This document shows, piece by piece, positions 25,141-34,292 of a stretch of 36,448 nucleotides of DNA. Origin of the DNA: Faecalibacterium sp. An122 (GTDB lineage Bacteria > Bacillota > Clostridia > Oscillospirales > Ruminococcaceae); NCBI RefSeq assembly GCF_002160895.1, contig NZ_NFLL01000026.1, forward strand, positions 1 through 36,448. The letters run 5' to 3'. The position numbers and the translations under genes were made by a program. The notes under the pieces are model-generated. The model was not told the origin of the DNA, ran no database searches, and saw only the letters and a program-made list of their open reading frames with translations. How positions within the stretch are numbered: position 1 is the stretch's first letter; the number at the start of each line of letters is the position of its first letter.

Positions 25141-25882
25141 GCTGCACCTCCACCGGCTCCACGCCCAGCAGCAGGGCGGTGATGTTGTCCTGGCCGCCGG
25201 CGGCGTTGGCCGCCTCGATCAGCCGGTCGGGCAGGTCATAAAAGGGCACCCGGCCCAGCAGCGCCTCCATCTGTTCGGTGGTGAGGGCGTTGGTCAGGCC
25301 GTCCGAGCACAGCAGCAGCATATCCCCTTTCAGCACCACCACCGAGGTGAAATCGGGGGTCAGGCGGTAGTCCACACCCAAAGCCCGGGTGATGATGTTT
25401 TTCTGGGGGTGATGCTCGGCCTCCTCGGGGGTGATGGTGCCGCAGTCCACCAGCTCCTGGACATAGGAGTGGTCGTGGGTCAGCTGATGCAGCCGCCCCG
25501 CATGGAACAGGTACGCCCGGGAATCCCCCGCGTGGCAGATATAGGCCCGGCCGTCCCGCACCAGGGCGCAGACCACCGTGGTGCCCATGCCGGCCAGGGA
25601 TTCCTCCTGGGCCGACTTCTGAAAGACATAGTGGTTGGCGTGTTCCAGGGCCTGGGCCAGGAACTGTTCCTCCCCGCCCCGGCCGCAATGGCTGTACTGG
25701 TCCTGAAAGGACCGCTCGATCACATCACAGGCTCCATGGGAGGCCTCCCGGCCGCCCCGGGCCCCGCCCATGCCGTCGCACACCAGGCCCCAGGCCGCCC
25801 CGCCGGGCAGTTCCCCTGCCCGGTAGTCGTCCTGGTTTTCCCGCCGGATGCGGCCCACATCGGTTTTCCCTGCAAGTTTCAT
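25133..25882 (-). CDS. prpC: PP2C-type Ser/Thr protein phosphatase PrpC
   Basis: A 249-residue metal-dependent phosphatase. The PP2C motifs are seen: TDVGRIRRENQDD at the N-terminus, LVCDGMGGARGG (metal-binding Asp at about residue 36), GMGTTVVCALV, ICHAGDSRAYL and LLCSDGLTNAL, with GGQDNITALLL near the end. It removes phosphates placed by PrkC, whose gene starts inside its last codons. It follows rlmN by 13 bp. Confidence 0.96.
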   Translation of the reverse strand: MKLAGKTDVGRIRRENQDDYRAGELPGGAAWGLVCDGMGGARGGREASHGACDVIERSFQDQYSHCGRGGEEQFLAQALEHANHYVFQKSAQEESLAGMGTTVVCALVRDGRAYICHAGDSRAYLFHAGRLHQLTHDHSYVQELVDCGTITPEEAEHHPQKNIITRALGVDYRLTPDFTSVVVLKGDMLLLCSDGLTNALTTEQMEALLGRVPFYDLPDRLIEAANAAGGQDNITALLLGVEPVEVQHG

Positions 25883-25895
25883 AGGCTTCTCCTTT

Positions 25896-26945
25896 TTACT
25901 CCGTCTTGGCGGCGGCGTCCATTTCTTCCCGCCGCAGCTGGCCGCAGGCGGCGCTGATCTCGCTGCCCAGCCGGCGGCGGACGGTGGCGTTGACCCCCAG
26001 GGCCGTCAGTTTGGCCTGGAAGCGGCGGACGTTCTCGGCGTCGGTGGCCGAATAGGGGCTGCCGTCCACCGGGTTGATGGGGATCAGGTTCACATGGGCG
26101 CCCATCCCCCGGATCAGGCCCGCCAGCTCTTTGGCGCAGGCGTCGCTGTCGTTGACCCCCCGCACCATGGAATATTCAAAGCTGACCCGCCGGCCGGTGG
26201 TGTCCTGGTAGCGGCGGACCGCATCCATCAGCTGGGCCACCGGATAGGCGTTGTTCACCGGCATCATGCTGCTGCGGATGGCGTCGTTGGGGGCATGGAG
26301 GGAGATGGACAAGGTCAGCTGCAGCTTGCGCTGGGCCAGACGGTCAATCTGGGGCACAATGCCGCAGGTGGACAGGCTGATATTCCGCATCCCGATGTTG
26401 ACGCCGTCGGGGGACGAAATGATGGTCAAAAACTTCATCACCTCGTCGAAGTTGTCCAGCGGCTCGCCGATGCCCATGAGGACGATATGGGAGATGCGCT
26501 CCCCGATGTCCTTCTGGGCGGTATAGATCTCGGAGCAGATCTCGCCGGCCTCCAGGTTGCGGACCCGGCCCGCCTGGGTGGAGGCGCAGAACCGGCAGCC
26601 CATCCGGCAGCCCACCTGGGTGGACACGCAGACGGTGCAGCCGTAATGATACCGCATCACCACCGTCTCGATGCAGTTGCCGTCGGCCATCCGCAGCAGG
26701 TATTTCACGGTGCCGTCCTTGGCCTCCTGGCGGCGCTCGATCTGGGGCGCGGCGATATAGAACCCCTGGTCCAGCTGGGCGATGAGGGCCTTGGGCTGGT
26801 CGGTCATGGCGGCAAAGTCGGTCACCAGCTTCTGATGCAGCCAGTGAAAAATCTGTTTTGCACGGAAGGCCGGCTGGCCCATGGCTTTCATCTCGGCGGC
26901 CAGTTCCTCGATGGTGAGGGATGAGATACAGCGTTTGTTTTCCAT
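25896..26945 (-). CDS. rlmN: 23S rRNA (adenine-2503-C2)-methyltransferase RlmN
   Basis: A 349-residue radical SAM enzyme. C113-x3-C117-x2-C120 (GCRMGCRFCAST) binds the 4Fe-4S cluster, and GIGEPLDNFDEV is the SAM-binding GEP motif. The family also uses two other cysteines in catalysis; Cys332-region ACGQL near the C-terminus fits one. RlmN methylates A2503 of 23S rRNA and A37 of some tRNAs. A resistance Cfr enzyme is unlikely given length and position in the conserved operon. Confidence 0.96.
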   Translation of the reverse strand: MENKRCISSLTIEELAAEMKAMGQPAFRAKQIFHWLHQKLVTDFAAMTDQPKALIAQLDQGFYIAAPQIERRQEAKDGTVKYLLRMADGNCIETVVMRYHYGCTVCVSTQVGCRMGCRFCASTQAGRVRNLEAGEICSEIYTAQKDIGERISHIVLMGIGEPLDNFDEVMKFLTIISSPDGVNIGMRNISLSTCGIVPQIDRLAQRKLQLTLSISLHAPNDAIRSSMMPVNNAYPVAQLMDAVRRYQDTTGRRVSFEYSMVRGVNDSDACAKELAGLIRGMGAHVNLIPINPVDGSPYSATDAENVRRFQAKLTALGVNATVRRRLGSEISAACGQLRREEMDAAAKTE

Positions 26946-26981
26946 TGAAGATTCTCCTGGGGATATTCCTTGTGCGGCGGC

Positions 26982-28304
26982 TTATTCAGCGCGCTGCATC
27001 ACACAGATGAAAAATCCGTCCATCCCGGTGCGGCCCGGCACCGACAACAGGCCGCAGGGCCCCTGTTCCATGCCGGCCGGCAGAGCCACATCCGGCTCCA
27101 CCACCCGGAAGTCGGGCCGCCGGGCCAGAAAGGCCCGGACCTGGTCCTGGTTCTCCTCGGGGTGGATGGTACAGGTGGAGTAGACCAGCCGTCCCCCCGG
27201 CTTCAGGTAGCCGGCGGCGCAGTCCAGGATGGCGCGCTGGGTGTCCAGCAGCTCCCGGCGGCGGGCCTCGTCCAGGGTTTTATAGCGGATATCGGGCTTT
27301 TTGCCCAGAATGCCCAGACCGCTGCAGGGCACATCGGCCAGCACGCGGTCGGCGGCGGGAAAGGCGGGGTTGGGCACGGCGGCGTCGTTCACCGCCGTCT
27401 CGATGCAGCCCAGGCCCATCCGCCGGGCGGCGGTCTGGATCAGGCCCACCCGCTGAGGGGTGCGGTCGCAGCTGATGAGGCGGCCCTTATCCTGCATTTC
27501 CTGGGCCAGGGCCAGGGTTTTGCCGCCGGGGGCGGCGCACAGGTCGATGACCGTCTCCCCCGGCTTTGCACCCAGGCAGAGGGCCGCCAGCTGGCTGGCC
27601 TGGCCCTCCACATGGAAGTCCCCCCGCTGGAACCATTCGGTGTCGGCGGGGCTGCCGGCAAAGTCGGCCAGCAGGCTCCCCGGCACGAGGCCGGGTTTGG
27701 CCTCCACCCCGGCCTTGCTCAAGGCGTCGGCCAGGGCGGCGGGGGTGGTGTGCAGCGGATTGACCCGCAGGGCGGTCTTGCCCCCGTCCGCCGGGCTGGA
27801 CAGGATGGTCAGGGCTTCTTCCGGGTAGTATTGGCGCAGGAACGCGGCCACATCCCGGCCCGCCGACCCCAGCACCATCAGCCGCTCCACCTCGTCGGCA
27901 AAGACGGCGGTATCCAGGTCATAGGCGCAGGCTTTGCGCAGGACGGCATTGGCCAGGCCGGCGGCGCTGGACTTGCCGAAGGCGCGCACCAGCTTGACTG
28001 ACTCATTGACGGCGGCCGGGACGGGCACCTGCATATAGCGGGCCTGGGCCAGGCCGCTGCGCAGGATGGCCCGCACCGGCGGGTCCAGTTTGGCCAGGCC
28101 CTTGGGCAGGAACCGGCTCAAAATATAGTCCAGGGTGGCCTGGCGCTCCAGGGTGGTGTAAAAGATGGCGCTGGCAAAGGCCCGGTCCCGGCCCTGCAGG
28201 CCCGAGCGGCCCAGCTCGGCATCCAGCACCAGGTTGGAGTAGCCCCCCTGTTCCTGATGGACGAGGGCGGCCGCCGCAGCGGCCCGGGGCCCCGCCGGCC
28301 TCAA
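26982..28304 (-). CDS. rsmB: 16S rRNA (cytosine-967-C5)-methyltransferase RsmB
   Basis: A 440-residue protein: an N-terminal NusB-like RNA-binding domain (about 1-140) and a C-terminal methyltransferase. The SAM site is VIDLCAAPGGKTLALA, the catalytic cysteines are in DVPCSGLGILGKKPDIRY and YSTCTIHPEENQ. The start is a TTG at 28304 that overlaps the fmt stop (TTGA), so translation is probably coupled to fmt. The ribosome-binding site is weak. It methylates C967 in helix 31 of 16S rRNA. Confidence 0.95.
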   Translation of the reverse strand: MRPAGPRAAAAAALVHQEQGGYSNLVLDAELGRSGLQGRDRAFASAIFYTTLERQATLDYILSRFLPKGLAKLDPPVRAILRSGLAQARYMQVPVPAAVNESVKLVRAFGKSSAAGLANAVLRKACAYDLDTAVFADEVERLMVLGSAGRDVAAFLRQYYPEEALTILSSPADGGKTALRVNPLHTTPAALADALSKAGVEAKPGLVPGSLLADFAGSPADTEWFQRGDFHVEGQASQLAALCLGAKPGETVIDLCAAPGGKTLALAQEMQDKGRLISCDRTPQRVGLIQTAARRMGLGCIETAVNDAAVPNPAFPAADRVLADVPCSGLGILGKKPDIRYKTLDEARRRELLDTQRAILDCAAGYLKPGGRLVYSTCTIHPEENQDQVRAFLARRPDFRVVEPDVALPAGMEQGPCGLLSVPGRTGMDGFFICVMQRAE

Positions 28305-29221
28305 AGGGTATCCCCCGCTTTGAGCCGCAGGCCCGCCGCAAAGGCGCTGCCCTCCATGGGCTTGGAGCTCTCAGGCACCACCCGCAGCAGCTGGACGGCG
28401 CCATCGGCGCAGGCCACCGTCAGGGGCTTCAGGGCCAGGACGGTGCCGGGAGCCTGGCCGCTGCTCTCGGCCACGCGGCTCTCGGTGACCTTCACCTTGC
28501 GGCCGCCGCTGGTGACAAACCAGGCCGAGGGCCAGGGGTTCATGCCCCGGACCCAGTTGTGGATGTGTTCCGCCGAATCGGTCCAGTGGAACTCCGCCAT
28601 CTCCTTGGACAGGGGCGGCGCCATGGTGGCGGCGGCGTGGTCCTGGGGGGTGGGGGTCAGGGCGCCGGCGGCAATTTTGGGCACCGTCTCGCACAGAACC
28701 CGGGCGCCCACCGCGGTGACCCGGTCGAACAGTTCCCCGCTGGTCTCCTCGGGGTCAATGGCCATCTTTTCGCAGACCAGCACGTCGCCGGTGTCCAGGC
28801 CGGCGTCCATCTGCTGGATGGAGACGCCGGTCTCGGCGTCGCCGTTCAGCACCGCCCACTGGACCGGCGCGCTGCCGCGATACTTGGGCAGCAGGGAGAC
28901 GTGGAGGTTGATGCAGCCATACCTGGGGATCTCCAGCACCGACGGGGGCAGGATGCACCCATAGGCCACCACCGCGATCAAATCGGGGGCCAGGGCCCGG
29001 ATGTTGGCATCCTCGCCGCCGTCCCGCAGGGTGCGGGGCTGAAAGACCGGAGTGCCGTGGGCCAGGGCCACCGTCTTGACCGGCGGCGGGGTCAGCACCT
29101 GTTTGCGGCCCACCGGCTTATCCCGCCGGGTGTACACGCCGCAGATCTCATGGCCGGCGGCGTAGAGGGCCTCCAGGCAGGCGGCGGCGATATCCGGCGT
29201 TCCCATGAACAAAATCCGCAT
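28301..29221 (-). CDS. fmt: Methionyl-tRNA formyltransferase
   Basis: A 306-residue enzyme with ILFMGTPDIAAACLEAL at the N-terminus, the catalytic Asn-His in CINLHVSLLPKYRGSAP and DAGLDTGDVL after it, followed by a C-terminal OB-like tRNA-binding part. It formylates the initiator Met-tRNA using 10-formyl-tetrahydrofolate. Its start directly abuts the def stop. def and fmt are the two opposite steps of the formyl-Met cycle and are paired in most bacteria. Confidence 0.97.
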   Translation of the reverse strand: MRILFMGTPDIAAACLEALYAAGHEICGVYTRRDKPVGRKQVLTPPPVKTVALAHGTPVFQPRTLRDGGEDANIRALAPDLIAVVAYGCILPPSVLEIPRYGCINLHVSLLPKYRGSAPVQWAVLNGDAETGVSIQQMDAGLDTGDVLVCEKMAIDPEETSGELFDRVTAVGARVLCETVPKIAAGALTPTPQDHAAATMAPPLSKEMAEFHWTDSAEHIHNWVRGMNPWPSAWFVTSGGRKVKVTESRVAESSGQAPGTVLALKPLTVACADGAVQLLRVVPESSKPMEGSAFAAGLRLKAGDTL

Positions 29222-29755
29222 TTACTGCTCCTTTGCTTTCCGGGCCTCGGCGCGGCCCTCCTCGGTATCCTCGTAGAAATAATCGCTGGACTCCATGATG
29301 GTGATGCCGTCCAGGTGGTCGTTCTCGTGCTGGATGCACCGGCCCAGCAGGCCGTCGGCCTCCAGCTCGAACCACTCGCCGTTCCGGTCCTGGGCGCGGA
29401 CCTTCACCGCCGCCGGGCGGGTCACGGCGCCGTTATGGCCCGGGAAGGACAGGCAGCCCTCATAATGGGTCTCCTCGTCCTCCGACACCGCCACGATCTC
29501 GGGGTTGACAAAGTCAATGAACTTGTACTCGTAGTCCTCGGGCAGTTCCTCGGGGGCGTCGGTGACGTCCCACACCACGAACAGCCGGCGCAGCATCCCC
29601 ACCTGGGGGCCTGCCAGGCCTACGCCGTCGGCGGCGATCATGGTCTCGTGCATATCGTCCAGCAGGGTGGCCAGACGGTCGTCAAACTTGGTCACGGGGC
29701 GGCAGACCTTATTCAGAATGGGGTCGCCTTCCTTCACGATGTTGCGGATAGCCAT
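29222..29755 (-). CDS. def: Peptide deformylase
   Basis: A 177-residue metalloprotease. The three motifs are GVGLAGPQ (residues 44-51, with Gly in place of the usual second Ala), EGCLS (99-103, metal ligand Cys101) and HENDH (143-147, two His ligands and the catalytic Glu). It removes the formyl group from new proteins. The last ~25 residues form a charged Glu/Lys-rich tail. It is preceded by priA with a 21-bp gap. Confidence 0.96.
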   Translation of the reverse strand: MAIRNIVKEGDPILNKVCRPVTKFDDRLATLLDDMHETMIAADGVGLAGPQVGMLRRLFVVWDVTDAPEELPEDYEYKFIDFVNPEIVAVSEDEETHYEGCLSFPGHNGAVTRPAAVKVRAQDRNGEWFELEADGLLGRCIQHENDHLDGITIMESSDYFYEDTEEGRAEARKAKEQ

Positions 29756-29776
29756 AAATTACACCTCTCCAATTCA

Positions 29777-32041
29777 TCAGATATCGCCGTCCGAGTGCAT
29801 ATCCACCGCGGCGGAGGCTTTGGCCGGGAGTTTTTCCTCCTCGTAACAGGCCAGCACCTGCCGCAGCAGGGCGCGGAACGTCTTGTCGTTCCGGCACTTG
29901 ACGGTGAGCTTATAGCGGTAAATTTCGTTGATCATCAAAATACTGCCCGGGGTGGGGCCCAGCACCCGCAGGGGGATGCCGGGCTGCTGTGCGGCCTCCC
30001 GGGCCAGAATCTGGGCAAAGCGGGCGGCGGCCTTGGCCACCTCCCCTTCCTTTTTGCCCGAGAAGGTCACAATGCACAGCCCGCAGAAGGGCGGATACAG
30101 GCCCAGGCGGCGGTATTCGATCTCCTGGGCGAAAAAGGCGTCGTAATCCTGTGCGGCGGCCAGGTTGAGGACGGGGTTGTCGGGGTCGGTGGTCTGGATG
30201 ATGGCCCGGCCAGGGCTGGAAGCCCGGCCGCTGCGGCCCACCACCTGAGTCACCAGGCTGAACACCGTCTCATAGGCCCGAAAGCCCTGGGCGAACAGCA
30301 GAGAGTCAATCCCCAGCACCCCCACCAGGGTCACGTCCTCGAAATCCAGGCCCTTGGCCACCATCTGGGTCCCCACCATGATGTCGTACTCATGGCGGGC
30401 AAACTGGGCCAGCATCTTTTCGTGGGCGTCCTTGGCGGAGGTGGTGTCCTGGTCCATCCGCAGGATATGGGCCTCGGGGAACAGGGCTGCCAGCTCCTCC
30501 TCCGCCTTCTGGGTGCCGAAGCCCCGGTATTGCAGTTTGCCGCCGCAGGCGGGGCATACGGTGGGCCGGGGCTGGATCTGGGTGCCGCAGTAGTGGCACA
30601 GCAGCCGTCCCCCTTCATTCTTATGATAGACCATGGGGACGCTGCACTTGGGGCACTTGAGCACCTCGCGGCAGTCCTCGCACTGGGCCATGGTCTGGTA
30701 GCCGCGGCGGTTCAGCAGGAGGATGGTCTGTTTCCCGGCGTCCAGGTTCTCCCGGATGGCGTCCTCCAGGGCCAGGCTGATCTCCCGGGGGTTGCCGGCG
30801 GCCAGCTCGGCCCGCATATCCACAATCTGCACCGACGGCAAGGGCTGGCCGCCGTACCGCTGGGTCAGCCGCACCAGCTGGCACCGCCCCGCCTGGGCCT
30901 CATAAAAGCTCTCGGTGCTGGGGGTGGCGCTGGCCAGCAGCAGCAACGCCCCATTTTTGGCGGCCCGCCACCGGGCCACCTCATGGGCGGAATACCGGGG
31001 GGCTGACTCGGAGCGGTAGGTGTGTTCCTGTTCCTCGTCGATGACCATGAGGCCGATCCCTTCCAGAGGGGAAAAGATGGCGCTGCGGGTGCCCACCACG
31101 ATGTCGGCCCCGCCGTCCTGGATCATCTGCCACTGGAGCAGGCGTTCGGTGTGGTTGAGAGCCGAGTGCTGCACCGCCACCCGCCGCCCGAACCGCTCTT
31201 TCAGCCGGCGGATCATCTGGGGGGTGAGGCTGATCTCGGGCACCAGCACCAGGGCCTTTTTGCCCAGGGCCAGACACCGCTCAATCAATTTGAGGAACAC
31301 CAGGGTCTTGCCGCTGCCGGTGACCCCGTACAGCAGGGCGGTATGGGCCTGGCCCGTCTCCAGGTGGGGGGCCAGGGCGTCAAAGGCGGCCTGCTGTTCC
31401 GCCGTCAGGTCCAGCTGTTCGGTGCGCTGGGGGATGTGGGCGTAGAGGTCCAGGGATTTATTCACCTGCTCGCTGGCCAATACCCCCTTGGCGCAGAGGT
31501 TTTCGGCCACCGCGCGGCTGATGCCGTGGGCTTCCAGGTCCCCCTGGGTCCGGGGCCCGCCGCTGAGCAGGGCCACCGCCGCCAGCTGTTTGGCGGTGGG
31601 TTTGGGCTTCTGGGGCAGGGGCGCCGCCAGCCGGTACAAGGTCTCGGTATGGCGGGTCAGCTGCTTTTGCAGCACCGGGGTCACCCCGTCCGCCGCCAGG
31701 GCCGGCTTATACTGGGCCCCGTAAGGGATCACCGCCTTGACCGCCTCGTACCAGGTGCAGAAGGTACGGCCCTTCAAAAACCGCACCAGTTCCAGCAGCT
31801 CGGGGGTCAGGCAGGCCGACGCCGGGGCCACGTCAAACAGATACTTCAGCTTGGAGCTCTCGGGCTCGGCGTCGCAGGCCAGCACCACCCCCATCCGGGG
31901 GCGGCTGCCCCGCCCGAAGGGCACCAGCACCATGCTGCCCAGCCGGACGGCGTCCTGCTGGTCGGGCATCACGGCGTAGGTATACAGTTTATCAAAGTGG
32001 AAGGCCGCATGGCTCACCGCAACGCCCACCGTCTTTGGCAT
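29777..32041 (-). CDS. priA: Primosomal replication-restart helicase PriA
   Basis: A 754-residue protein. The ATG at 32041 has AAAGGAG about 9 bases upstream, and MPKTVGVAVSHAAFHFDKLY is the expected PriA beginning; a longer open reading into gmk is rejected. It has an N-terminal DNA-binding domain, Walker A GVTGSGKT (239-246), Walker B region VIDEEQEHTY (333-342, Gln in place of the common His), and a zinc region with paired cysteines (CEDCREVLKCPKC, CHYCG, CPACGG). PriA reloads replication forks away from oriC. It is only 22 bp from gmk; rpoZ and coaBC, which lie between them in B. subtilis, are not here. Confidence 0.96.
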   Translation of the reverse strand: MPKTVGVAVSHAAFHFDKLYTYAVMPDQQDAVRLGSMVLVPFGRGSRPRMGVVLACDAEPESSKLKYLFDVAPASACLTPELLELVRFLKGRTFCTWYEAVKAVIPYGAQYKPALAADGVTPVLQKQLTRHTETLYRLAAPLPQKPKPTAKQLAAVALLSGGPRTQGDLEAHGISRAVAENLCAKGVLASEQVNKSLDLYAHIPQRTEQLDLTAEQQAAFDALAPHLETGQAHTALLYGVTGSGKTLVFLKLIERCLALGKKALVLVPEISLTPQMIRRLKERFGRRVAVQHSALNHTERLLQWQMIQDGGADIVVGTRSAIFSPLEGIGLMVIDEEQEHTYRSESAPRYSAHEVARWRAAKNGALLLLASATPSTESFYEAQAGRCQLVRLTQRYGGQPLPSVQIVDMRAELAAGNPREISLALEDAIRENLDAGKQTILLLNRRGYQTMAQCEDCREVLKCPKCSVPMVYHKNEGGRLLCHYCGTQIQPRPTVCPACGGKLQYRGFGTQKAEEELAALFPEAHILRMDQDTTSAKDAHEKMLAQFARHEYDIMVGTQMVAKGLDFEDVTLVGVLGIDSLLFAQGFRAYETVFSLVTQVVGRSGRASSPGRAIIQTTDPDNPVLNLAAAQDYDAFFAQEIEYRRLGLYPPFCGLCIVTFSGKKEGEVAKAAARFAQILAREAAQQPGIPLRVLGPTPGSILMINEIYRYKLTVKCRNDKTFRALLRQVLACYEEEKLPAKASAAVDMHSDGDI

Positions 32042-32063
32042 CCCATCCGCTCCTTTGTCTGTG

Positions 32064-32636
32064 TTATTCCGGCTGGCCCACCCGCCGGGCGATGGTTTCG
32101 TAGAGTTCGGCGGCGGCCTGGTCCAGGTCGCGATTGACGATCCAGGCGTCAAACTCGCCGGCCCGCTGCAGCTCCTCCCGGGCGATGGCCAGACGGTTTC
32201 TCACGTCGGCGTCGCTGTCGGTGCCGCGGCCCCGCAGCCGCTGTTCCAGCTCCTCCCAGGAGGGGGGCAGCAGGAAGATGATGGTGGAGCCGGGGTACAG
32301 GCGCTTGATATTGGCGGCGCCGTGGACGTCAATATTCAGCAGCACCGTCTTGCCCGCGGCAATCCGGCGGTCCACCTCCAATTTCAGGGTGCCGTAGTGG
32401 TGGTCGTTGAAGCAGTTGCTCTCCAGGATCTCACCCTGGTCCAGCAGCTGCTGGAACTCCGCCTCGGTGCGGTAGTAGTAGTTGACCCCTTCGGCCTCCC
32501 CTTCCCGGGGGGCGCGGGTGGTGATGGACACCGTCTTCTCAATCTCAGGATGGGCCGCACGGACTTTGGCCATGACGCTGTCCTTGCCCACGCCCGAAGG
32601 CCCTGCCACCACAAAGAGATACTTTTCGCCTTCCAT
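32064..32636 (-). CDS. gmk: Guanylate kinase
   Basis: A 190-residue kinase with P-loop GPSGVGKD (residues 12-19), the GMP-binding segment SITTRAPREGEAEGVNYYYR and VLLNIDVHGAANIKRLYP. It converts GMP and ATP to GDP and ADP. Its ATG directly follows the remA stop, as in the Bacillus order yicC-remA-gmk. Confidence 0.97.
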   Translation of the reverse strand: MEGEKYLFVVAGPSGVGKDSVMAKVRAAHPEIEKTVSITTRAPREGEAEGVNYYYRTEAEFQQLLDQGEILESNCFNDHHYGTLKLEVDRRIAAGKTVLLNIDVHGAANIKRLYPGSTIIFLLPPSWEELEQRLRGRGTDSDADVRNRLAIAREELQRAGEFDAWIVNRDLDQAAAELYETIARRVGQPE

Positions 32637-32897
32637 TTAAACTTCCTCCGTTTTTCCATCCGATGGGCTGCCTGCACGGTTGGCCACCGTCTCGGGCTGC
32701 AGGGCGGACAGGATCACATGATCCGAATCCATCAGCAGCACCGCCCGGGTGCTCCGGCCATAGGAGGCGTCAATCAGGCGGCCCTGTTCCCGGGCCTCCT
32801 TGATGATGCGCTTGATGGGGGCCGAGTCGGGGCTGACCACCGCCACCAGACGCTCCGCGCTGACCATATTTCCAAACCCGATGTTTATCAGCCGCAT
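32637..32897 (-). CDS. remA: RemA-like regulator (DUF370)
   Basis: An 86-residue protein with the conserved opening [40 protein letters not shown] and [20 protein letters not shown]. In B. subtilis RemA is a DNA-binding activator of biofilm matrix genes; in clostridia its role is less clear. The last ~15 residues are variable. It lies between yicC and gmk, as in other Firmicutes. Confidence 0.95.
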   Translation of the reverse strand: MRLINIGFGNMVSAERLVAVVSPDSAPIKRIIKEAREQGRLIDASYGRSTRAVLLMDSDHVILSALQPETVANRAGSPSDGKTEEV

Positions 32898-32924
32898 ACC
32901 TGTTACCCTTTATCCTATCTGTGT

Positions 32925-33803
32925 TTACTCGAGGTTCTGGATCTGCTCCCGAATCTTCTCGATCTCGGCCTTCATGTCCACCACGATCCGGCTGATGTCC
33001 AGATCCTGGCACTTGGAACCGATGGTGTTGGCCTCCCGGTTCAGTTCCTGGGTGAGGAAGTCCAGCTTGCGGCCCACCGGCTGGTTGCTGCCCAGAATCT
33101 CGCGGTACTGGGCAATATGGCTGCGCAGGCGCACCGTCTCCTCATCCACCGCGGTCTTGTCCCCGAAGATGGCCGCCTCGGACAGGACCCGGGCGTCGTC
33201 GATGGACCGGTCTTCCAGGATCACCTTGAGCCGCTCATACAGGCGCTGGGTGTATTTCTCCACCCGGCCGGCGCTGAGGGTCTCCACCCGGCCCACGCAT
33301 TCCTCCACCGTATTCAGGCGGGAGGAAATGTCGGTCAGCATCTTTTCGCCCTCGATGCCCCGCATCTCCATGAAGTTCTCCAGGGCAACGGCGGCCACGT
33401 CCGACACGTCGTTCCACAGCTGTTCGGGGTCCACCTGGGCCTGCTGGGTCACCAGCACGTCGGGGAAGCGGGCCAACAGGCTCACCGTCACGTCATTCTT
33501 GATCCCCAGGCCTTCGGACAGGTCCCGCAGGGCCTGCTGATAGCTGCGGGCCAGGTTCATGTCCACCGTCACGGCGGTGTCGGAGGCCTCGGTGTTCTGG
33601 ACCGTCAGGCTCAGCTCCACCTTGCCCCGGGCAATCCGGCTGTTCAGCAGCGTCTTGAGCCGGCTGTCCAGAAAAGCGCAGCTGCGCGGCACACGGGAGG
33701 TATACTCAAAATACCGCGCATTGACGCTGCGCAGCTCCACCGTGATCTCCCGGCCATCCCGCACCTCGCTGGCACGGCCGTACCCTGTCATGCTATAGAT
33801 CAT
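32925..33803 (-). CDS. yicC: YicC family endoribonuclease-like protein
   Basis: A 292-residue protein starting MIYSMTGYGRASEV, the family signature. The ATG at 33803 is preferred because AAGGGAAG lies about 8-10 bases upstream; a GTG two codons earlier is too close to that site. The N-terminal domain has VELRSVNARYFEYTSRVPRS and the C-terminal part FLTQELNREANTIGSKCQD. YicC proteins are linked to RNA decay and stationary-phase survival. It is the first gene of the long operon. Confidence 0.95.
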   Translation of the reverse strand: MIYSMTGYGRASEVRDGREITVELRSVNARYFEYTSRVPRSCAFLDSRLKTLLNSRIARGKVELSLTVQNTEASDTAVTVDMNLARSYQQALRDLSEGLGIKNDVTVSLLARFPDVLVTQQAQVDPEQLWNDVSDVAAVALENFMEMRGIEGEKMLTDISSRLNTVEECVGRVETLSAGRVEKYTQRLYERLKVILEDRSIDDARVLSEAAIFGDKTAVDEETVRLRSHIAQYREILGSNQPVGRKLDFLTQELNREANTIGSKCQDLDISRIVVDMKAEIEKIREQIQNLE

Positions 33804-33895
33804 ATTCACTCTTCCCTTTTCATTCTTGCCAGATCATTTCCACATATATATCCGCCTTGGGGTCTAGTGCCCCATATTACGATACATATGGTATC

Positions 33896-33924
33896 ATTTT
33901 ACTATTCCGGCGCCTTTTTTGCAA
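33896..33924 (-). promoter_or_regulatory. Promoter of the yicC-to-thiN operon
   Basis: On the minus strand TTGCAA (33919-33924) and TAAAAT (33896-33901) are 17 bases apart. Directly downstream GATAC-CATAT-GTATC (33881-33895) is a 15-bp inverted repeat that could bind a regulator. The start codon of yicC is about 90 bases away. Confidence 0.55.
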
Positions 33925-33966
33925 GGGAACCGGAGAAAAAACCCATGTTTGACACAGCCTTGTCAC

Positions 33967-34009
33967 AAAGAACAGCCGGGCCGGAGGATCTCTCCCCCAG
34001 CCCGGCTGG
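33967..34009 (-). terminator. Intrinsic terminator of the 72-residue gene
   Basis: On the minus strand AGCCGGGC pairs with GCCCGGCT, with a partly paired loop, then GTTCTTTG. It begins two bases after the stop at 34012 and separates this gene from the yicC promoter. Confidence 0.7.
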
Positions 34010-34011
34010 AC

Positions 34012-34230
34012 TCAATACTCTTTGGTGACGGTCTCGAGGCCGTACTTTTTCAGAAAGCGGGCGAGGTCCCGCTCATCCCGGATCAGCATGACTTCTTCAA
34101 ACCGGCCGGTGGCAATCTCCCGAAAGCCCGCCGCCTGTTCCCCGGTACAGATGCTGCACCGCACCACCGGTTTCCACAGGGCAGGATCGTAGGTCCTGGC
34201 CTCGGGCTCCTTTTTCTTTGCAAACCACAT
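34012..34230 (-). CDS. Conserved small protein of unknown function (72 residues)
   Basis: The ATG at 34230 has GGAGGTGA about 8 bases upstream. The protein starts MWFAKKK, has one Cys-x2-Cys motif in VRCSICTGEQAAGF (residues 23-36) and ends with RDERDLARFLKKYGLETV. Similar small proteins are common in clostridial genomes; automated labels as a dehydrogenase are not supported. One CxxC could bind metal as a dimer or act in redox. It has its own terminator. Confidence 0.8.
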   Translation of the reverse strand: MWFAKKKEPEARTYDPALWKPVVRCSICTGEQAAGFREIATGRFEEVMLIRDERDLARFLKKYGLETVTKEY

Positions 34231-34292
34231 GGACGGGTCACCTCCAGGGTTTCGGCAAGGTGGGACAGGTGTGCCGCTCTGCCTTTACGCAC

